A stretch of 64,000 nt of DNA from NCBI RefSeq assembly GCF_000717715.1, contig NZ_JOAI01000011.1, positions 106,189 to 170,188 on the forward strand. Direction: 5' to 3'. Within the stretch, counting starts at the first letter, position 1. Each line of letters opens with the position of its first letter. A program made the position numbers and the translations under genes. Below are positions 43,041-51,750 of this stretch, one piece after another. The DNA is from Streptomyces sp. NRRL B-24484. Its GTDB lineage: Bacteria; Actinomycetota; Actinomycetes; Streptomycetales; Streptomycetaceae. The notes below the pieces were generated by a model, which saw only the letters and a program-made list of their open reading frames with translations, did not search any database and was not told the DNA's origin.

Positions 43041-44483
43041 TCAGCCGTGGTCCTGCCCGTGGTGGACGGTGAGTTCGCCGAGCGGGGCCAGGGCCGCCGC
43101 CGGGTCGCCCGGTCGGTCGCGGAGGACGGTGTCCAGGAAGGCCAGGCACGCGGCCGCCGTCAGCCGGGGGCCGTCGGTGCGGTCGAGGGTGCCGACCAGT
43201 GAAGGGAACGGCGGCAGGTAGAGCGGGGCGTCGGTGAAGGTGAGGTGCGCCGTACCCGGCACGGTGAGCCGGTAGGAGTCGGCCGTGTCGAGATCGAGGA
43301 CCTTCTGCAGGGCGGGCAGGTAGTCCGGGTCGGTCTGCGGCCCGATCTCCTGGGTGAGGGCGAGGACCGGGCGGTGGAGGGGCTGCGGGGCGGGGTCGTG
43401 CGGGTTGCCGTCCAGGTCGATCGCGGCGGCGAAGCCCGCGTCCCGGCGGGCGGCCAGCAGTGCGGCGGCCCCGCCGAGCGAGTGGCCGGCCGCCGCGACC
43501 CGTGCGGTGTCGAGTCGGCCGGCCAGCGGGTCGGCGTCCTGCCCGCGTCCGATCCGCTGCAGCCGGCCGAGGACGAAGCCGAGATCGGCGGCACGGACCT
43601 CCTTCCAGCCGACCGCCCGCCGCTCGTCCTCGGCCCGGTCGCCGGTGGACGCCACCCGGGTGGGGACCGTCCGGCCGTCGGCCAGCACCACCGCGGCCGA
43701 GTCGTAGGGGTGGTCGAGGCCGGCCACCACGTAGCCGTGGCTAGCCAGTTCCTCCGCCAAGGCGGTGTTCTGGCCGCGCACCCCGCCCAGGCCGGGCGAG
43801 AACAGCACCACCGGGAACCGCCCGCCGTCGACCGCCACCGCGGCGTCCGGAACGGACCGGGTCCGGGCGCGGGCCGGGCCGTCCAGCAGGAGGCCGGGCA
43901 GCCCGGCGTACCCGGCCAGGGCGTCGGCGACCGTCCGGGACTCCTGCTCCGTCCGCCCCAGGTAGTGCGCCCGGGCCGCCCCGGGTCCGGGCGCGGCCGG
44001 GTACCAGAGCTGGACGACGACGGTGCGGCGGTCGTCCGGGTCGGCGGTGGCCGGCTCCGGGCGCTGCCCGTCCGTCCACTCCACGACCCGGGTGCCCACC
44101 GGGTACGGGCCGGTCGGCCGGGGGAAGTCCGGCACCGGGAACGCCCAGGTCGCCGCCGGGCCCGCCGCGACCAGCAGGAGGCAGGCCGCCGAGGCCGGCA
44201 CCGCCAGCCACCGTCGGGCCCGGCGCGGTGCGCGGCCCGACCGCCGCGGCAGCAGCGGGGCGACCGCGAACGGCCCGACCAGGAGGGCCGCGGCGAGGAC
44301 CGGCGCCAGCTGCCAGCGCAGCCCGCCGGTCAGCGCCGCTGTTGCTCCGCCGGCCAGGACGGCGACCCCGCCGGCCGCCGCCGTCACCCGCCGGGCACCC
44401 GGCGGCAGCCACCGCACCAGCACCAGCGCCACCGCCCCCAGCACCGCCAGGAGCTCAGGACCGGTCATCCGAAACCACGTCAT
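43041..44483 (-). CDS. Alpha/beta hydrolase, PAF-acetylhydrolase-like, membrane-anchored
   Basis: About 480 residues. Three or four N-terminal hydrophobic helices are followed by a secreted-side hydrolase domain of the platelet-activating-factor acetylhydrolase (isoform II) type. It has FSPGLGGVRGQN, the nucleophile elbow AGHSLGG, and a late histidine in PGTAHLTF. Substrates may be short acyl esters on lipids. The start is uncertain: ATG 44483 is used, and GTG 44495 and ATG 44468 are alternatives. It is a single gene; 168 bp upstream on the same strand is the TMEM175 gene. Confidence 0.85.
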   Translation of the reverse strand: MTWFRMTGPELLAVLGAVALVLVRWLPPGARRVTAAAGGVAVLAGGATAALTGGLRWQLAPVLAAALLVGPFAVAPLLPRRSGRAPRRARRWLAVPASAACLLLVAAGPAATWAFPVPDFPRPTGPYPVGTRVVEWTDGQRPEPATADPDDRRTVVVQLWYPAAPGPGAARAHYLGRTEQESRTVADALAGYAGLPGLLLDGPARARTRSVPDAAVAVDGGRFPVVLFSPGLGGVRGQNTALAEELASHGYVVAGLDHPYDSAAVVLADGRTVPTRVASTGDRAEDERRAVGWKEVRAADLGFVLGRLQRIGRGQDADPLAGRLDTARVAAAGHSLGGAAALLAARRDAGFAAAIDLDGNPHDPAPQPLHRPVLALTQEIGPQTDPDYLPALQKVLDLDTADSYRLTVPGTAHLTFTDAPLYLPPFPSLVGTLDRTDGPRLTAAACLAFLDTVLRDRPGDPAAALAPLGELTVHHGQDHG

Positions 44484-44651
44484 GTCCTCGATCACCCGGC
44501 CATGCTGGCCGGGCGCGGCCCGCCGCCGCATCGCTCCGAGGTCGCTCCCGCGTACATCCGGAGACCAATCCCGGAGCCGCCCGACCTCCACCTTGCGGCG
44601 TACACGGGTCGTCCCCTCGCGGCTGTCCCGCCGGCGGACCGGCCGCCCCCG

Positions 44652-45290
44652 TCAGTCGGCGGTGGCCTTCCGGGTGCGGTGCCGGGAGATCCGGCCGGCC
44701 GTCACGGGGACGACGATCCACAGGACCCAGGCGTACTGCGTCGCGAAGAACAGCGGGACGGACAGGCCGAAGCCCAGCAGCAGCCCGTACAGCACCGGGT
44801 CCCCGGCCTCGATCATCTCGGGCGGGACGTCCGGGTCGCGCAGCTGCTGTGCGGTCATCCGGCGCTCCATCGCGATCACCGAGGCGTGCGCCAGGAACTG
44901 CAGCAGGGCGTAGAAGCCGAACCGCAGGCCGACGGTGTCGGTGTCGTCCCCCTCGGTGGTGAGCAGTTTGGTGGCGAAGGGGTTGAGCACGATCGTGAGC
45001 AGCCAGCAGGCGTTGACGGTGCGCAGCCGTTCGTCGGTGCGCTCGGTGTACCGGAAGGCCCGGTTGTGCTGGCCCCAGGCGGCGGCGATCGCGACGAAGC
45101 TGATGAGGAAGGCCGTGTAGTGGTCGAGGTCCTCGCGGACGGCCGACCGGAAGGCGGCGACCGTCGCGCCCTCCGGCACCGGAAGTTCGAGCGCGAGCAG
45201 GGTGATGGCGATCGCCACCACCGCGTCCGAGAAGAAGACGAGCCGGTCCGCGGCGCGCGCCTCGAATTTCCGCAGTTTCCTGGCCTGCAC
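44652..45290 (-). CDS. TMEM175-family potassium channel
   Basis: 212 residues, six hydrophobic helices. The family signature R-x3-FSDA (RLVFFSDAVVAIAITLLALE, residues 16-35) is in the first helix. Bacterial members have a single six-helix repeat and form tetrameric K+ leak channels whose filter is built by hydrophobic residues of helix 1. It is 57 bp downstream of the MFS exporter gene on the same strand, so it may share its transcript. Confidence 0.92.
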   Translation of the reverse strand: MQARKLRKFEARAADRLVFFSDAVVAIAITLLALELPVPEGATVAAFRSAVREDLDHYTAFLISFVAIAAAWGQHNRAFRYTERTDERLRTVNACWLLTIVLNPFATKLLTTEGDDTDTVGLRFGFYALLQFLAHASVIAMERRMTAQQLRDPDVPPEMIEAGDPVLYGLLLGFGLSVPLFFATQYAWVLWIVVPVTAGRISRHRTRKATAD

Positions 45291-45347
45291 GGCGTCCTCC
45301 CTGGTCGGTCCGGCCCATCCTCGCCGCGGGCGGTGCCCCCGCGGCCG

Positions 45348-46568
45348 CTACGACACGCTCTCGGCCGCGCCGCGGCCCGCGCGGGCGACGGCCGGCCGGG
45401 AGAGCACCGTGACCGCGACGGAGAGGGCGGCCAGCACGGTGATCGCCGTCCCGGTGCCGAGCAGCTGGGCGAGCCCGCCGGCGAGTGCGGCGCCGACGCC
45501 CTGCCAGGTCGTCCGCCCGGCCGACTCCACCCCCTGCACCTGGCCGCGGACCCGCCCGGGCGTCAGCGCCAGCAACTGCTCCTGCAGCGGCAGGGTCGCC
45601 GCGAACCCGGCGCCCGCCGCGAACACGGCTGCCACCAGCACGGCCGTCGGCGGGCGGAGCGCGAACAGCAGGAACGGCACGGCGAGCAGCAGCCGCAGCG
45701 GGAACGCCAGACGGCGGCGCAGCCCGGCCGGGACGAGCCGGCCCACCACCAGGTCGCCGCACATCATGCCCGCCGAGACGGCCGCCAGCAGGACACCGGC
45801 GCGGTCCGCGGCGAACGGCACGAACAGTGCCTCGCAGCCGACCACCAGCCCGTTCGGCACCCACAGGTTCAGCAGCAGCGCCCGGCGGCCCGGATCGGCG
45901 AAGAGCAGGGCATGGGTCGCCCACGTGCTGCGCAGGCCCGGCCGCCGGACCGGACCGATCGGCCGCTCCCGGACACCGACCGCCACCACCAGCAGCGACA
46001 GCGCGCTCAGCCCGGCCGCCACGGCGAGCACCCGCTGCGGATCCAGCTGCTGCAGCAGCGCCGCGCCCCCGGCGGTGCCGAGGACGGTCAGGCCGCCGGA
46101 GGCGATGTTCATCAGCGAACGGGCCGGCGCGTACCCGGCGGCGGGCACGGCCGCGGCCAGCAGCCCCATCCGGGTGGCCGTCCCCAGCGACTGGACGAAG
46201 CCGAGCACCACGAGCACGCCGAACCGGCCGACCAGGGGCAGACCGGGCACCGCCTGCGCGGCCGTGCCCGCCAGCGCCACGCCGTGCAGCACCAGCAGGG
46301 TCCGGCGCGGACGGCGCCCGTCGGCGACCGACATCAGGGTCAGCGCACCCAGGACGGTCGCGAAGGTGGCGCCGTACATGCTCACCGCCGTGAGGAACGG
46401 CGAGCCGGTCCGCCGGCCGACGAGGGTGCCGAGGGCGAGGCCGGCGAGCGCGTTCGCGGCCACGGTCAGGGCGAAGCTCGTGAACAGGGCGGCGAACTGC
46501 CCGGTGCGGAGCAGCGCGCGGTAGCCGGTCGGGGTGGATGCGGGAGGTGCGAGAGTGTCGGAAGGCAT
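45348..46568 (-). CDS. MFS transporter preceded by a terminator-like leader
   Basis: 406 residues with 12 predicted helices. It has major-facilitator features (LGTLVGRRTGSPF, SVADGRRPRRTLL) and resembles the 12-helix drug or metabolite exporters of actinobacteria. The ATG at 46566-46568 has a GGAGG site that lies inside the 3' arm of a hairpin followed by six U residues. This suggests that expression depends on disrupting the hairpin, as in antibiotic-induced ribosome-mediated attenuation. An in-frame ATG at 46622 would add 18 residues through the hairpin; I take that as leader, not protein. Confidence 0.88.
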   Translation of the reverse strand: MPSDTLAPPASTPTGYRALLRTGQFAALFTSFALTVAANALAGLALGTLVGRRTGSPFLTAVSMYGATFATVLGALTLMSVADGRRPRRTLLVLHGVALAGTAAQAVPGLPLVGRFGVLVVLGFVQSLGTATRMGLLAAAVPAAGYAPARSLMNIASGGLTVLGTAGGAALLQQLDPQRVLAVAAGLSALSLLVVAVGVRERPIGPVRRPGLRSTWATHALLFADPGRRALLLNLWVPNGLVVGCEALFVPFAADRAGVLLAAVSAGMMCGDLVVGRLVPAGLRRRLAFPLRLLLAVPFLLFALRPPTAVLVAAVFAAGAGFAATLPLQEQLLALTPGRVRGQVQGVESAGRTTWQGVGAALAGGLAQLLGTGTAITVLAALSVAVTVLSRPAVARAGRGAAESVS

Positions 46569-46569
46569 G

Positions 46570-46626
46570 AAAAAAGCCTCCGGACCCACCCGTTGTGCGG
46601 GGGCCGAAGGCGACGCGTTCATGATA
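46570..46626 (-). promoter_or_regulatory. Attenuator-like hairpin and U6 before MFS gene
   Basis: On the minus-strand transcript, GCCTTCGG (46611-46604) pairs with CCGGAGGC (46583-46576), with one G-U pair, extended by C/G-rich pairs inside. Six U residues (46575-46570) and then C-AUG follow. The 3' arm holds the Shine-Dalgarno GGAGG. A -10-like TATCAT is at 46626-46621, which would put the RNA start almost at the hairpin. A short in-frame leader (MNASPSAPAQRVGPEAFF) begins at 46622. Confidence 0.6.
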
Positions 46627-46728
46627 GCAGACGCGGCGCCCGGAAAATCGTTTGCGCCCCTCGCTCCGGCCGGGTAGAACTCCGGGCTGACGGAACGCCA
46701 CCGATGTCGGAGGAGAGGAGGGCCGGCG

Positions 46729-46782
46729 ATGACCAGCAGGACGACCGCGCACGGACCCTCCCGGGCGGCGCAGCAGCGCTGA
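46729..46782 (+). CDS. Possible 17-residue leader peptide ORF
   Basis: ATG 46729 follows GGAGGAGAGGAGG at a good distance and encodes MTSRTTAHGPSRAAQQR, then TGA, 37 bp before the GNAT gene. It may be a translated leader for that gene. No homology is claimed; the strong ribosome-binding site is the only evidence. Confidence 0.25.
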   Translation: MTSRTTAHGPSRAAQQR

Positions 46783-46819
46783 CCGGAGCGGCCGGGCGCA
46801 CCACCTCACGGAGCGTGCC

Positions 46820-47785
46820 TTGACCGCAGTACCCGCACCACCTGTCCCTTCCACCCCCGGCGGCACCGTGCTGCGCCCGATCACCGGGCCGGACGAGGTC
46901 GAGCTGTTCAACCGGCTGCCGTACGCGTTCAACCACGAGATCGCCGGCGACCTCGCCGCCGGTCGGCGACGCCCCGAGCTGCTCTGGACGGCGCTGGACG
47001 CCGACGGGCGGCTGCTCGCCCGGGCCGGCTGGTGGTGTCCGCCCGGCAGCACCGAGCCGCTGCTGCTGGACGTGCTCGACCACGTGCCCGGTCACCGGGC
47101 CACCGCGGAGGCCCTGCTGCGGCGCGCCCTGGCCGCGGTCGTGCCCGAGGGCACCGTCCCGCCGAAGTACACCCGCTTCCTGCCGGCCGGCTGGCGCGAG
47201 GACCCTGCGGTGCGCGCCGTCGTCGACGGCCCGCTCTCGGTCGTCGAACGGCTCGGCGCCGTCCCGTTCGTGGAACGGCTGCGCCTGGAGTGGCGCGCCG
47301 GCACCCCCGTGCCGGACCCCACCGGCCGGCTGCGCATCCGGCCCGCCGCCGGCGAGGCGGAGGTGGTCGACCTCTGCACCGGGATCCTCGCCGGCACCCT
47401 GGACGCGTACAGCCGCGACGACCTGAGCCGGATGACGGCCCGGGAGGCCGCGCAACAGCAGTACGACGAGGAGTTCGCGCAGTACACCACCCCGCGGGCG
47501 TGGTGGCGGGTCGCCGAATCGGCCCGGACCGGCGAGCCGGTGGGCCTGGTGGTCGCGGCCCGCAACGCCTACCGGCCGATCATCGCCTACCTGGGCGTGC
47601 TGCCAGGCCACCGCGGCCGGGGCCTGGCCGAGGAGCTCCTCGCGGAGGGCACCCGGGTGCTGGCCGCGGCCGGCGCCGAGGTGATCCGGGCCTCCACCGA
47701 CGTCGGCAACACACCCATGGCGGCCGCCTTCGGCCGGACCGGCTACACCGCGTTCGAGCACGAGTACGTCATGACCTGGGGCTGA
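46820..47785 (+). CDS. GNAT-family N-acetyltransferase
   Basis: 321 residues. The acetyl-CoA loop motif is VLPGHRGRGLAEELL (about 258-272), followed by STDVGNTPMAAAFGRTGY, typical of GNAT C-termini. The N-terminal half is a degenerate second GNAT-like domain, as in many Streptomyces tandem GNATs. It transfers an acetyl group to an unknown amine. It starts at TTG 46820 behind ACGGAG. It is divergent from the MFS gene. Confidence 0.88.
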   Translation: MTAVPAPPVPSTPGGTVLRPITGPDEVELFNRLPYAFNHEIAGDLAAGRRRPELLWTALDADGRLLARAGWWCPPGSTEPLLLDVLDHVPGHRATAEALLRRALAAVVPEGTVPPKYTRFLPAGWREDPAVRAVVDGPLSVVERLGAVPFVERLRLEWRAGTPVPDPTGRLRIRPAAGEAEVVDLCTGILAGTLDAYSRDDLSRMTAREAAQQQYDEEFAQYTTPRAWWRVAESARTGEPVGLVVAARNAYRPIIAYLGVLPGHRGRGLAEELLAEGTRVLAAAGAEVIRASTDVGNTPMAAAFGRTGYTAFEHEYVMTWG

Positions 47786-47895
47786 GCCCGGGTGTCCCGC
47801 CCGCACGGGTTGTGGATGGCGGCGGCTACGGTGCCGGGCGTGAACGACACGGGGCGGACGGTACGACGGCGGGTGGTGCGGGCGGCGCGGGCGGG

Positions 47896-48711
47896 GTGAG
47901 TGGGGGTCGGCTGCCGGAGTGGTACGCGGTCCGGGCCGACACTCCCACCGCGGATCCGCGGCTGCGGCAGACCCTCACCGGCCACGACGGCCCGGTGAAG
48001 GCGGTGGCCGTCGCCGTGTTCGACGGCCGCCCGGTGGTGGTGTCGGCGGGCCGCGACACCACCGTCCGGGTCCGGGACGCGGCGACCGGGCAGCACCTGC
48101 ACGCCCGGCCGTCCGGACGCACCGACCGGCTCACCTCCGTCACCGCCGGCGGCGACCGCACCGTCGCCGTACGGGACCTGACCACCGGTGAGCCCGTCCA
48201 CGAACCGCTCACCGGACACACCGGCCGCGTCACCGCCGTCGCCACCGCCCTGCTGGGCGGACGCCCCGTCGCCGTCACCGGCAGCCGGGACCGGACGGTG
48301 CGGGTGCGGGACCTCACCACGGGCCGCCCGATCGGCGAACCGCTCACCGGCCACACCGACTGGGTGACCTCGGTGTCCGTCGCGGAGCTCGACGGAACCC
48401 CGGTCGCCGCGAGCACGGCGCGCGACGGCACCCTGCGGCTGTGGGACCTCGCGGAGATGGCGGCGATCGGCCGTGCGGAGATCGCGGCGGCGCCGTCCGC
48501 GGCAACGGCGGTGCTGGTCGGCGCGGCGGGCCGCCGGCCCGTGGCGGCCGTCCGCGAGGACCGGGCGGTGCGGTTCCTCGATCCGGTCACCGGCCGTGCG
48601 GTGGCCGCCGACCACCTGCTGCCCGAGCCCGTGCAGGCGCTCGCCGCCGCCCCGGACGGACGGCCGGCGGTGGCGTACGGGCCGCACGTCGCCGTCCTCG
48701 CACCGCGCTGA
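47896..48711 (+). CDS. Small WD40-like beta-propeller protein 1
   Basis: About 271 residues with five or more WD40-like blades (LTGHDGPVKAVAV, GRDTTVRVRDAATG, LTGHTGRVTAVATA, SRDRTVRVRDLTTG, LTGHTDWVTSVSVA, ARDGTLRLWDL). Unlike the large actinobacterial kinase- or NACHT-WD40 proteins, it has no effector domain and no signal peptide. The start at GTG 47896 is a best guess. It resembles the protein encoded at 61237. Its role is probably protein binding; the partner is unknown. Confidence 0.75.
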   Translation: MSGGRLPEWYAVRADTPTADPRLRQTLTGHDGPVKAVAVAVFDGRPVVVSAGRDTTVRVRDAATGQHLHARPSGRTDRLTSVTAGGDRTVAVRDLTTGEPVHEPLTGHTGRVTAVATALLGGRPVAVTGSRDRTVRVRDLTTGRPIGEPLTGHTDWVTSVSVAELDGTPVAASTARDGTLRLWDLAEMAAIGRAEIAAAPSAATAVLVGAAGRRPVAAVREDRAVRFLDPVTGRAVAADHLLPEPVQALAAAPDGRPAVAYGPHVAVLAPR

Positions 48712-48819
48712 CACGGGGAGGGCGGGGAGAGGAGGGCGAGGGCGATCCGGGCGGAGGCGCCGGGGCGGTGCGTCAGGGGCGAGGTCCGCTGCGGGCGCCG
48801 GCGCGGCGGACCGGCCGGA

Positions 48820-49818
48820 TCAGTCGATCCTGCAGTCGGCCGGCTTGACGTCGTCCGGGCACGGGAAGCGGCTGACGGTCTTGGCGAAGGCACGGCCGGC
48901 GTCCACCACCGACTGCGGCACCCTCAGCTGCCAGCGCGGGCTCTGCACCAGCGCCTTCCAGCCGTCGAGGCCCAGCGGCGGCCGGTCGCGGGTGACCGTG
49001 ATCGGCACCCCCTTCTGGCCCGTGTACTGGTCGAGCGTGGCGTTCGCGGCCACCACCTGGACGGTGACGCCGTCGGGCCGGGTCAGCTCGACCATCTCGT
49101 CGTACAGGCCCACCATGTCGGTGCCGGTGACGAACATCCGCACCCGGCCGCCGTCCGGCAGGTCCTCGGTCTTGCACAGCGGCTTCTCGTAGCCGGGCTT
49201 CCGGGTGCCCTCGTCGGAGCCGCCGTGCCAGTTCTCGCAGGTGACCGGGCTCGGCGCCCGGCCCCGACTCACGGTCAGCATGACCGTCGAGGCCCCGTGG
49301 CCGTCGTCGTACTCCAGCTCCACGTAGCGCTCGTCCGGCTTGGTGTTGAACTTCACGCCGAACGGGTTCAGGTTGCCCAGCCGGGCGCCCGGCGGCAGCA
49401 GGTCCGACAGGATCTTCGTCATCGCCTGCCAGGTCAGGTCCGCCGTTCCCGGTTCGGCCGCCGGGCTCGTGCCCGGTGACACCGCGCCCTTGCCGGGTTC
49501 CGCACCCGCGGCCCCTTTGCCGGTGGACGGACTCGCCGTGGCCGGGCCCGCCGCGGAGGCGCCCGCCGTCGGCGGCTGCGCCGTGCCACCGGACGACGGT
49601 CCGGCCACGCGGGCTCCGTCGGGCCGGGGCACCGCCACCGCGACCGCCGTCACCACGGCCGCCGCCACCGCCGCGGCGCCGGCCGCCTGCAGCATCCGCC
49701 GGGTGCGCAGCCGCCGCCGGCCGGCCCGCTTGCCCTCGGCCACCATCTCGCCGACGGGTGGGCTCAGTTCGTGGACGCTCTCGGCGAACATCCCGTTCAG
49801 GTCGTCCTCAAGACCCAT
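48820..49818 (-). CDS. Membrane-anchored protein encoded after ECF sigma gene, anti-sigma-like position
   Basis: 332 residues. A cytoplasmic N-terminus (MGLEDDLNGMFAESVHELS) is followed by one membrane helix (about 42-64, AAGAAAVAAAVVTAVAVAV), a Pro/Ala/Thr-rich spacer and an extracytoplasmic domain with four cysteines. It lies 29 bp downstream of the sigma gene, the usual place for an anti-sigma factor. The N-terminal region lacks the zinc anti-sigma motif (H-x3-C-x2-C), so anti-sigma function is only suggested by position. Confidence 0.75.
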   Translation of the reverse strand: MGLEDDLNGMFAESVHELSPPVGEMVAEGKRAGRRRLRTRRMLQAAGAAAVAAAVVTAVAVAVPRPDGARVAGPSSGGTAQPPTAGASAAGPATASPSTGKGAAGAEPGKGAVSPGTSPAAEPGTADLTWQAMTKILSDLLPPGARLGNLNPFGVKFNTKPDERYVELEYDDGHGASTVMLTVSRGRAPSPVTCENWHGGSDEGTRKPGYEKPLCKTEDLPDGGRVRMFVTGTDMVGLYDEMVELTRPDGVTVQVVAANATLDQYTGQKGVPITVTRDRPPLGLDGWKALVQSPRWQLRVPQSVVDAGRAFAKTVSRFPCPDDVKPADCRID

Positions 49819-49847
49819 CTCGCACTCCTCGTGCTCTCGCTCGTTCC

Positions 49848-50363
49848 TCAGTGCCGGAACAGCAGTTCGCGTTCCTCGCCCAGCAGTTCGCGCAGCTTGG
49901 CCAGGCCGCGCGTGTTCAGCCCCTTGACGGCGCCGACGCTGCAGCCGAGCGTCTCCGCCACCGATTCGAGGCTCTGGTCCTCCAGGTAGCGCAGCACCAC
50001 GGCCGCCCGGTTGCGCGGGGGCAGTTGGCGCAGCGCCGCCAGCAGCGTCAGCCGCAGCTCGGCCGTCCGGCCGCCCTCGCGGCCGTCCGGCAGGTCCGGC
50101 ACCGACCCGGTGGGGATCTCCCCGGAGCGGCGGAGCCGGCGCTGCGACAGGTAGGTCCGCAGCAGCACCTTGCGGGCGTACGCGTCGAGGCCGGAGTCCG
50201 GGACGCTGCGCCCGAGCCGGCCCCAGGAGGCGTAGAGCTTCGCGAAGGTGACCTGGACGAGGTCCTGTGCCTGGTGGAAGTCACCGCACATCAGGTACGC
50301 GACCTGGAAGAGCCTTCGCGCTCGTGTGGACGCGAACTCGTCGAAGTCGACTACCTCGTGCAT
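49848..50363 (-). CDS. SigE-family ECF RNA polymerase sigma factor
   Basis: 171 residues. Region 2 (LFQVAYLMCGDFHQAQDLVQ) and region 4 (LPPRNRAAVVLRYLEDQSLE, then TLGCSVGAVKGLNTRGLAKL) match the actinobacterial SigE-family of ECF sigma factors. It directs RNA polymerase to a small regulon, normally under control of the co-encoded membrane protein. The ATG is at 50361-50363. A perfect inverted repeat TGTCA-CCC-TGACA at 50401-50413, 38 bp upstream, may be part of its own promoter. Confidence 0.9.
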   Translation of the reverse strand: MHEVVDFDEFASTRARRLFQVAYLMCGDFHQAQDLVQVTFAKLYASWGRLGRSVPDSGLDAYARKVLLRTYLSQRRLRRSGEIPTGSVPDLPDGREGGRTAELRLTLLAALRQLPPRNRAAVVLRYLEDQSLESVAETLGCSVGAVKGLNTRGLAKLRELLGEERELLFRH

Positions 50364-50400
50364 CTGCTTCCCCCGGGCTGTACCTGTTCGGCCGATCTGC

Positions 50401-50413
50401 TGTCACCCTGACA
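50401..50413. promoter_or_regulatory. Inverted repeat upstream of sigma gene
   Basis: TGTCA (50401-50405) and TGACA (50409-50413) are separated by CCC. TGTCA-like -35 elements are known for some ECF groups; the symmetric arrangement could also be a repressor site. The remaining bases up to the aldo/keto reductase gene (50414-50649) show nothing recognisable. Confidence 0.35.
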
Positions 50414-50649
50414 AGACGCCTCGACCGGCGGCGGGGTCGCACGCGATCTGACGGACTTTTCGCTCGGGTGTGCGGGGGCCGGCGGGTGAGGCGTTCCGGG
50501 TGGGCGGCGGACGGTGCGTGCGCGGGACCGGGTCCGTGCCGCGGGGCCGCCGCGCCCGCCGGGCCGTCGTCGGGACGCGGTCGGTAGGGTGCTGGTGCGG
50601 GCGGGGCGCACCGGCCCCGGCCTGCCCGAACGACCGAGAGGACGCCGCC

Positions 50650-51642
50650 ATGCCGGCCGCAGCCGCCACCGGACCCGCCGGCCCGTCGATCGCCCGGTAC
50701 GGCCTCGGCACGGCCGCCGTCGGCCGGCCCGGCTACATCACCCTCGGGCGGGACCTCGACCTGCCGGCCGAGCGCACCGTCGGTGCGCTGCGGGAGCGCA
50801 CGCACGCGCTGCTGGACGCCGCCTTCGCGGCCGGGGTGCGGTACTTCGACACGGCCCGCTCCTACGGCCGGGCGGAGGAGTTCCTCGGCGAGTGGCTGGC
50901 CGCCCGTCCGGAGGCGGCGGCCGGGGCGGTGGTGGGCAGCAAGTGGGGCTACACCTACACCGCCGACTGGCACGCCTCGGGCGTGCCGGTGCACGAGGTG
51001 AAGGAGCACGCGGTCGCGGTGTTCGACCGGCAGGTGAAGGAGACCCGGGAGTCCCTCGGCGGCCTGCCGGACGTGTACCTCGTCCACTCGGTGACTCCGG
51101 ACAGCCCGGCGCTGACCGACCCGGTGCTGCACGAGCGGCTGGCGGGGCTCGCGGCGGAGGGCGTCCGGGTGGGGCTGTCCACCAGCGGACCGGCCCAGGG
51201 CGAGGCCGTGCGGGCGGCGCTGGCGGTGGAGTTCGAGGGCCGGCCGCTGTTCGCCGCCGTCCAGTCGACCTGGAACCTGCTGGAGACCTCGGCGGCGCCG
51301 GCGCTCGCCGAGGCGCACGCGGCCGGCTGGCTGGTGGTGGTGAAGGAGGGCATGGCCAACGGCCGCCTCGCCGACCGGAACGCGACCGGCCCCGACACCG
51401 CCGCGCTGCGGGCGCTCGCCGTGCGCACCGGCGCCACCTGCGACGCCCTCGCGCTGGCGGCCGCCGCCGCACAGCCCTGGGCCGACCTGGTGCTGTCGGG
51501 CGCGGCCACCGCGGGACAGCTGGAGTCCAACCTCTCCGCCGCCGCGCTCGCCCTCGGGCCCGCCGACCTGGCCGGACTGGCGGTGCTGGCCGAGCCCGCC
51601 GAGGTGTACTGGCGGACCCGCGCCGGGCTGCCCTGGGCCTGA
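50650..51642 (+). CDS. Aldo/keto reductase
   Basis: 330 residues. The catalytic tetrad is visible: D67 and Y72 (YFDTARSYG), K98 (GSKWGY) and H146 (LVHSVT). It is a TIM-barrel NADPH-dependent oxidoreductase. The C-terminal VLSGAATAGQLESNL is the cofactor-binding helix region. The ATG at 50650 follows GAGAGGACG. It is a single gene, ending at a strong bidirectional terminator; substrate unknown. Confidence 0.92.
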   Translation: MPAAAATGPAGPSIARYGLGTAAVGRPGYITLGRDLDLPAERTVGALRERTHALLDAAFAAGVRYFDTARSYGRAEEFLGEWLAARPEAAAGAVVGSKWGYTYTADWHASGVPVHEVKEHAVAVFDRQVKETRESLGGLPDVYLVHSVTPDSPALTDPVLHERLAGLAAEGVRVGLSTSGPAQGEAVRAALAVEFEGRPLFAAVQSTWNLLETSAAPALAEAHAAGWLVVVKEGMANGRLADRNATGPDTAALRALAVRTGATCDALALAAAAAQPWADLVLSGAATAGQLESNLSAAALALGPADLAGLAVLAEPAEVYWRTRAGLPWA

Positions 51643-51674
51643 GCGGCCCCGCCTCCCTTCTGCAGCGCCGGCGT

Positions 51675-51722
51675 GCCGCAGCGGCGGGCCACCCCGTTCC
51701 GGGGGCGGCCCGCCGCTGCGGC
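51675..51722. terminator. Bidirectional terminator between convergent AKR and SDR genes
   Basis: A perfect 16-bp stem (51675-51690 with 51707-51722) encloses a loop that itself can form CCCCG/CGGGG. It is centred between two convergent genes. Confidence 0.8.
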
Positions 51723-51727
51723 GGATC

Positions 51728-51750
51728 GGGGCGGGGCGGGGCGGGGCGGG
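51728..51750 (+). repeat. G-run repeat (GGGGC x4 + GGG)
   Basis: Five consecutive G-runs of three or four, separated by single C, end exactly at the SDR stop codon. On the plus strand this is an ideal intramolecular G-quadruplex sequence; the minus-strand SDR mRNA would carry the C-rich complement. Confidence 0.6.

Noticed and set aside
42686..43072. Open frames in the gap between the Mut7-C and hydrolase genes
   Set aside because: No ribosome-binding site and no family resemblance; frames overlap the dispersed repeat and the end of the hydrolase gene.
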